A stretch of 48,091 bases of DNA, taken from positions 1-48,091 of IMG/VR virus record IMGVR_UViG_3300017727_000020, one strand, 5' to 3'. The notes beneath the pieces were generated by a model that was not told the origin of the DNA, ran no database searches, and worked only from the letters and a program-made list of their open reading frames with translations. This DNA comes from a virus. The translations under genes and the position numbers were made by a program. Of this stretch, positions 33,432 through 42,400 are shown one piece after another; positions within the stretch are counted from its first letter, which is position 1, and every line of letters begins with the position of its first letter.

Positions 33432-36400
33432 TCAATTAGCGAAATATACTTTGTCGTCAGTTGCACCCGTTTGAGCGGTGGTTCCTACAACACCTCTGGT
33501 CACACCTTTCAATTCATTGGAAAGTTTAGTTGTGTATTCAATACACTCATTACCGATAAATGCACGATAAGAGTCATAACCAACACCTTCATTCACGACA
33601 GTAATACTAGTGATAGTACCAGAACCATCCAGTGTGGGTTCTAGAACAGCACCAGTACCACCGCCATTATTTACCGAAAGACTAAGTGATGGGTCCAAAG
33701 CATTTTGATATCCAGATCCACCATTTACAATTTCTACTTTAGTCAGTTTACCGTCAACCACAAATGGTTGGAAAACTGCACCACTACCACTATCAGCAGA
33801 AGTTGTGATAGTAATATCACTTCCTGATGCCATAGAAGTTCCAGTAACTCCAATTAATTCTGCGGTAGTTGTAATACTACCACTCAATTTAGTACCGAAA
33901 GTAACTTGGTTAGAATCTAGAAGTGTACTTCTTACAACTGCAGATTCATATGTTGGGACAAGAACAAATCCATTTGGCGAGGCATTACTAAGATTGGGAA
34001 GATTCCATCCTTCCTGGTCAATAGTTGTAGAAGTAACAACATTACCATTGATTGGATCAATTAAGATATTTGCAGATGCATTAGTACCAATACCATATGT
34101 TTTTAATTTAGTATTTCTTGGATATCCAAGTCCACCATTATTAATGGTAATACCTGTAAGAGACCCACCAGAAACAGATGCAGTAGTAGATAGTCCAGAT
34201 GGACCAGTCAAACCAGTTGGACTTGTTACTTCCATCACAGAAGGAGAGTGTACCGCTGTAACCTCTCTTGACATAGATTCACCAGGAATTTGAATAGTAT
34301 CACCAACAGAAACTTGAGAACTATAAGATTCTGTCTTGACATCTAATCTCTCGCCATAATAATCACGAATTCTAATGGCGTTACCAGAAGAAATTACATT
34401 ACCCCTGAAGTTAATTGTATCTCCCAAAACATAATAATCTGTTCTAGGATCTAAAATACTACCATTAGATGTAACCAATAATTGATTTTCTAATTCTTTT
34501 GGTCTACCAATCAAAGCATCTGGATAATATGCAGCATTTAATTCAGTAATTTCAACACTTAATGTTGCAGTGTTGGTAGATCTACCAAATAACAAAAGAT
34601 CTGTATTTACAGGTGAAAATGTTGTGGTGGTAATTCCATTAGAAGTTCTAATTATAGTTGGATTCAGACCTGTAGTACCAACAGAAATTCCAACATTGCT
34701 GGAACCAGTATATCCAGATACTGTAAATTTCACTGTATATTGGCGTCCAATCACAAATACATTGGGGATGTGGAAATAACTTGCACCAGAACTATTACCA
34801 CCACCCCAACCAACGGTAGAGTTATTAGCAACAGTCCAAGATCCTCCTGAATTATGTGTTAAACTGCTTCCACCCATACCACCTGGACCAAAACCCTCAG
34901 CACCAGTATTAGCATTAACTGTAGTACTAATATCAGTACTCAAATTGTAAGTTGTTGCAGAAGTTGCGGTAATATTATTTAAAGTATCCATAACGCCATG
35001 TGTACTAATAAAGATATTATCACCCGATTGTGGTGCAGTAGTGAAATTAACTCTGGATTTGATAGTACCATCTAAAGTGTAATCAGATACAGGGTTAAGA
35101 ACAACATTATTTTTAACAACAATGATATTTTCTGAGTGTGGATCAGTACCACCATATTGTTCTGCTGGAACGAAATTTTCATCATCCAGGAACATATTGA
35201 AAGACAACGTTGTACTATTAAATGGTGTATTGATGTAATCCATCACAGTTCCAGATTTTGTCAGGATACCAAATGGAGTACCAGATGTAGTTGGTACATT
35301 CAACTGAATCTGACTATTACTGAGGAAGGAATATCCCTTACCTTCAGCAAGTCTGACCTGATCATTTTGAATAATGATTAGACCTTCATCTTCATAATTA
35401 GCAAGAGTCCTACTCAAATTGAAGATAGTATTTGATCCACCATTAGATGTTAGAGTAATTACCTCATTTTCATGCATCATGATAGTGAAAATTTCATCAC
35501 TAGCAATAGGTGCTACTGTAAAGTCGATACAACCCTTTGCACTATCTGTTGCATGTCCACCAACATCTGTAAGATGATAATCGACATCTGGTTGCAGAAC
35601 AACATTATTTTTTGAAACAATTAAATCTTCATGGCCGGTATAAGTATTGTCCTTAACACCATCTAGGGTAACTCTGAATCTAGTTCTAGTTCCATCATAT
35701 GACTGATTGATCTCGTTAGTCATATACTGTCTAGTATTACCAGGAGCAAACTGAACGAGATCAATCGCAGCAAGATATCCAACTCCCATAGGAATTGTCA
35801 TATTATCATATGTGTTACCATTTCCAATACCAGAACTTGCAGCAGTTGCAGTTCCAGCGTGATCATATGCAACTCCAGGTTCTTGAATGACACCGCCAAA
35901 TGCAACAAAGGTATTTGCTGGGTCATCATGCATTACACTTGCATTTAGATTGAGAAGTGTAATCAAGTAGAACTGAGATGCAATTGTGATCGTACCAGAT
36001 CTTTGTGGTACATTAACTACATCAGTACCAGTGATTGTAGTAGAACCAGTTCTCTGATTTACTGTAAATGTGTTATTGACAGTTGCAATCTTTACAGTAT
36101 TTGCATTTCTTTGTAGGACTAATAACCAAGCATTCAGAATATCTCCAAATACATGTGCTGGACGTAAGTCACCAGTCTTGGCATGGAATTCTAATTGATC
36201 AGTCGCAACAGTTGGTAGATTTGTACCACTAAATGTTAGTGTATTTGCAGCACCATCCCAAGTGTAGGAATTTTGATCTTGATACACACCATCAACATAC
36301 ATGAAAGGAACTTTCGTTGCATGATTAGCAATTGCAGTAGTATAAGAAAGAACAGTAGATGATGTTTGTGTTAACTCATCTGTTCTATCTGCAAAGTTTG

Positions 36401-39400
36401 CTGCAACAAATTCGTGGAAAAGAATAAATACATCTTCAGTTGCAAAAGGTGCTGTTGGAGTTGTAAATACAATTCTGTGAGTGGATGGACCGTCATTGAT
36501 ATCATATGTATCTGTCTCAAGAAGTAGATTATAATCAGTAGTAGGTTTTTGATATACCCCATTTCTAACTACAACTAAAGACTCTTCACTTGGTTCCTCG
36601 TTCCTAATTTCCTCACATTTTTTACCATTAGTATTAGTATTATCATGAAGCAGTGTAAATTCTCTTCTTACTCCATCAAATGTTTCATTCCTATCATAGA
36701 CCCAATTTCTGTAATTGCTTGGAAGAAGATATCTACCGAAAGACAACATGTGAATATCGTCTGACAATATAGGAGCAGTAGTAAAAGTAATTTTATTGTT
36801 ACTAACTGTTTGTAGTTGAATATTACTTCTAGATTCATCAGCGTTTAAATGAATATCTGGTCTTACCAGAACACCATTCTTTACATGGAATATATCTGTG
36901 TTATTAGTTGCCGTAGAAGGAACGCCATAATCAGAAGTATTAAATTGAGTTCTTACACCATTAAATACATTAAATTGATCTAATTCAGCACTCTTTTTAG
37001 TGCTGTCATTTGCCAAATAAGAACTCTTAAAATCTCTTATATTGACTATAATACCAGATGCAGGAGTAAGAGTTGTAAAGGTAATTTGACTACCAGAAAC
37101 ACTATACTCATCTTTTGATATGTAATTACCATTTAATTCAACCATGAGGGAATTCTCACCGTCCCAAGGTGTATAATCATCGTCCTGGTTTATCTTCAAG
37201 TTAAATGTAGATAGAGCACCATTAAACTGAGAACTGATATCATTAATTACCTCTACATGACTAGAGGAGAACTCAGGATTTGAGTACTTAAATCTACTGT
37301 TAATGCCATAAGCAGTTGTACCATCTAGGAATAAAGTACCATCTAAGGATTCTTTGTTTAATTCAAAGAATCCTTTTGGTTTCTTAGCAGTATTAGATTC
37401 AATTTTTAGAGTTACATTTTTTTCTTGATTACAGATTTTATTCAAACCTCTAACCATATCTTCACGAAGTCCAGTAACTGTGAGATCTGTACAATTTACA
37501 GTTTCATCAATGTACCAACCAAAAATTTCTGAAGGATCAACTGTTTGAGGGAATGTAATTGTAGAACCACTAACTGTAAAATCAGTTAATACATGTGTTT
37601 GATTAACACCAACAAAGAACATAAGTAACTGACAATCTGATGATGGAGTTACACCAAGATCAAATGCAGTACCAGCAGACCCAGTAATTGTTAAAGGTTG
37701 TAATGATGACTGTTCAAGAATAAAAGTAGTATCTCCTTGAATCGTACTACTAAACAAAAGAGTTTTACCACCATTTGTTAGTGTATAATTTGCATGATTT
37801 TGTACAACACCATTAATAGAGACTAAAAGATGATTTTTATTAGTTACTGTGTAAAGATCGCCAGCATCGAAAATGTTAATTTGGTTGCCATTATTAACAC
37901 CAGATCCCTGTAAAACTTTAAATGTGTTAGTTAAAAATTTACCACTCAATTCATCTGCAGGAAAAACTGCAAAATTTGGCGTAACATTATCTCCTATTAC
38001 TTCGTAAGAAGTACCAGGTGATTGTAAAATGCCATTAATACTTAATAGTGTTTTATTAGTAGATGATGTGTATGGTAAGTCAATTGATACATTTACATTA
38101 TTGACAATATTAACAATATACTCATTAATCTGAATTTCATCGGATGTCAATAACAATACAACAATATAATTTTCACCAACTTCAATAACTCTAGCTAAAT
38201 TTTCAGTTTGTGAACTGAAAATTAAATCATTAATTTGATATGGATTTGGATTTGGTAGACTATTAAACCAAAGAATTTGTTTATTACAACCTGGTGTTTC
38301 TACACTCAAATCAAGAAGACTTTGAATTTTAGTTTGAAACGTAACTGCGCTTCTAACTAAATTTTGTGATCTGCCAAGTAATGACTTTCTACTATGAATT
38401 CTATGCTTACCAAATAACTTAAATCCTGAAGGATGGGTGTTTTCATTTACCTCAGATCTCCACTCAGTAGTATTTCTTTCATTGGTAATAGAATATGAAA
38501 AATCTTGATAGTAGATACTATCTTCTACCTTTTGGAAATCATCACTGATAAATCCAACAGTTCCCAAGAAAGATTTTGGAATATTACCATAAGAATTTGA
38601 TTTGCTATAAGCACGAGAACTATTAACTTCAACAATTGTTCCATACTCTCTTCCATCAGAAGAAAGAATAACATCATTGACTTCAAATTTACCAGAAGTA
38701 ACTAAAAGTTCAATAGTAGATGACCTTGCATCACAAGCCAAAATCTTTGCATCTGCAGATTTATTTTTAACAGATACAGTATCTTTCAGTGTCAAAGATC
38801 TTCTACGCAGTTTAGGAACAATAACAGCACCAGATCCGCCATCTTGACTAAACACTTCAATTGTAGGAGTTTCACTAAAACCACTACCACCATCAATAAC
38901 TTCCAAATCAACAAGTTTACCAGCACTATATGTTGGATTATATAATGCGGTAGTTAATGAGTTATTTGTCTTGATAGATGGATTTAATTTATAACCATTA
39001 CCAGTATTAGTAATATCAACAGATTCAATTTCAAAATTTGATTTTACTCTAACAGTGATAGGTAAATTTAAGTAGTTTCTTACCGTTCTAGAACCATAGA
39101 ATTTATCACCAAATGTAACAAAATTAATTTTATTTAATCTACCGATAGATTTAGAATTTGCAAGTAAAACTGCTCCAGTACCACTATCACTAGTTACAGT
39201 ACTAATACCTGGTAAAATTTGATATCCTTCACCACCTCTAACAACATTGACAGTCTTGATTGGTCCCGTAGCACCTCTTGATCTAATAGAGAAGTCAATT
39301 TGAGGGATATCTATTACAGTAGCTTTACTGTTAATTCTAAATTTTGTTTGATCAGACTCAACAACTTCGTATCTACCGATAATTTCAGCTTTTTCAACTT

Positions 39401-42400
39401 TTAATTCAAAAATTGAAGTAGGTGTGTGAATATAAACAATACTAGGAATTTTTTCAGGATCAATACTAACAGAACTGTTAGTGATAACAGAGTCTCTTTG
39501 GAAGAATGGATTGAAGTTTAAAATATCAAAAGACAGATTAAAATCTGTTGCACTAGCAAATTGTAAGTCATAAACTTTATGACTTTCTAGAGTTACTGGA
39601 AAAACCTGTTTATTATTAATAACTGTAGGAATAGTTCCAATAGCACTTAAATTAACTATAGTTGAAGTTGTATTTTTCTTATACTCAATTTCTACAATAT
39701 CAGAATCTGATAAAAGATGATTACCAGTAAACTCAAATTCAATTTGATTGTTTGAAGAATCAACAGTGTAGCTTAAAATAGGTGGAGTATCAAGAGAACT
39801 TACATATGCAATCGCACCAGAACCAGCTGTATTATCATTATCAAAAATTAAGTTATCACCAACTTTATAGTTAATACCAGATTTTTCAATAATTACCGAT
39901 TCAACTTCTCCGATAGAAGATGAATTTGAAGTAAGAATTGATTTATAAACATTTTTTACTTCTTCTGGATATTGTACATTATCAGAATCATTTACCCTAG
40001 TAAATATTGAAGGAATAACATCATTGTCTCTGTTTGGACATGTATTGTAAACATCTGGGTCTGAGAAGTATTTGATTCCAATTACATGTGGGAACTCATC
40101 AACCATAAAGTAGCAATATGCACCATCTGGAAATTCTGGAGTTACACAAAATCTACCATTATATTCATCTAGAGTTCCAAGACCTTTTACATATTCATAG
40201 TCTTCGATAAATGATCCCAAAGGATAATCTACAATCGAAGGACCATTGGTACGAGTACCAATAATTTTCCAAGAAGATGTTTGCTCAGCAATTGATGATG
40301 TTTTATCCAACGCAGTTGAATAACCATATTTACAATAAATTGGATGTCCATCATAAGACCAGCCAACCACCTTAGAGTGATTAGAACTTGTGATATTATA
40401 ATACGTCTCAAATTTAGACGTATTGATCATCTGCAGATATTGATACTTAAGTCTGGATTTAGGGAAGTTTGAAGGTAGTACTTCAGAAACTTTTAAAGTA
40501 CCTCTAATCCTATCGTCACCTTGAGTAAACGTCACTAAAGCGTTGATAAGTTTACTATTAGTGGTTTGACTCAAACCACCTTTAGATAAAGATACAACTT
40601 TACTTGCAGTATCAACAGCTGCAACAAACGTTCCTGGTTGAAGTTCCGAGCTGCTTGCTTCCATACCAACAACAATGTTGGTAACATCTTCTAGTGTTAA
40701 AGTATCACTTGTGAAAGATACTACTTTTCTGTTATATCCTTCCTGTTCGTCAAATACATATCCACCGAATTCATCAATACCAGTAATAAATCTATTTGCA
40801 ATATTAAATGTCCATGTATTGATAGTAGATTCTATCAATCCATTATTATCATTAACATTAACTGTCAACACAGGTGGAATTGTATATCCACTACCAGGAT
40901 TTACAATATCAACACTAACAATAGAACCATTTAAAATTACAGGTTTCAGTACAGCATCTTTACCTATACCACTAAGATTAATTGTTGGTAAATTAAAGTA
41001 GTTTTGACCACCACTAAGAATTTGAACTGCTGCTACAGAACCATTTGCAACAGAAGCCTGGAGTACTGCACCAGAACCAGAGTTAATTTCTACAGTAGGA
41101 TTATAAACATAATTAGACCCTAACTGAGTTGTAAGAGAGATCTTAGGGGATGCACTCTTTGAAGAAATTAACGGACCTGAAATTGTAACTATGATATCAC
41201 CTGTTGAATTATTTACAAATGGGATATCCCAAAAACCTAGCTTACCACCACCAATAACTCGAATAGTCGGTGATTCAGTGTAACCAAATCCCTTATCAAC
41301 AATTTTAAAATTTGTAACATTACCAGATTTAAATTCTACATTAATTACAGCGTCCCTAAACCCAGACGGATTTTGTTGGACAGTATTAACAATTGGATTA
41401 TTATTAATAACCTCAATTTTAGGTTTTGTAGAGAATCCCTGCAAATTAACCAAACTTGCAGTTTCAAATTTGTTAATATCAATTTTGTCAATGCCAGCTG
41501 CAATCTCAAAAATAGATTCGGTGATAGTAATATCACTAGACTCCATTCCATTCTTTTTCAAGATAGCTTTTGGATAACCAGCTTTATCAAATGCATTTGA
41601 TGATGTATATGGAACAATATATGTACCACCGTCGGCAATAGTGACAGTATTTACGGCACCATATAATACTCTATTACCCCTAATACTTTGATATTGGATT
41701 CCATCTACAGAAATACCTATTGATTTACTTGTATCAACTGGAGAAAGAGATTTTGAAGTTCTTAAAATATTTTGATTAAGAATACTTGCTGGATAAGGAA
41801 TTCTCTTTAATAATTTTTGTAATTTATAATTATTTCTATCTTGATTAATTCCATCAAGAGTTGAAATAGTGGATGAAGTTAATGCATTACCACAATCAAT
41901 TACAGTAATAGTTTTTCCAGCATTTACTTCAGTAAATGTAAGGGTAGATCCAGAAATTGTATAAGAGACTTCTGGTTCTTGAACAACACCATTAATTGCT
42001 ACAAATACACTTTTAGTAACTGCAGAACTATAATTACTACCACCATCTTGCAGGGTGTAAGTTAAAGATGATGTGGATGTAATAGAATCTAACTGTTGTG
42101 CTTGTTGCACCCAGAAGACCATGATATCATCTGATGCAGATACAGTTTCTCCAGTAAAAGTAAATGTTTTCGATGTATCATCATAAGTATACCCACTAAC
42201 TTGTAAGACACCATTCAAAAATACAAACAAATGATCTGTTGTAAGATCAATTGTTGATGCTGTAGTAAGAACAATTGAATTATTAGTTGCACTGGGGATA
42301 TTAAACTGTAGTTTTGTCGCTTGACTTGTAGTATTAAAATACCTTAAGTAAATTGTTTCGTGAGTTAATGGTGTATCAGTGAAACTAATGATATTATTTA

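Noticed and set aside
33805-34293. Plus-strand 162-residue frame inside the giant gene
   Set aside because: Antisense of GSGY-type coding repeats; no gene signals and opposite orientation to the whole region.
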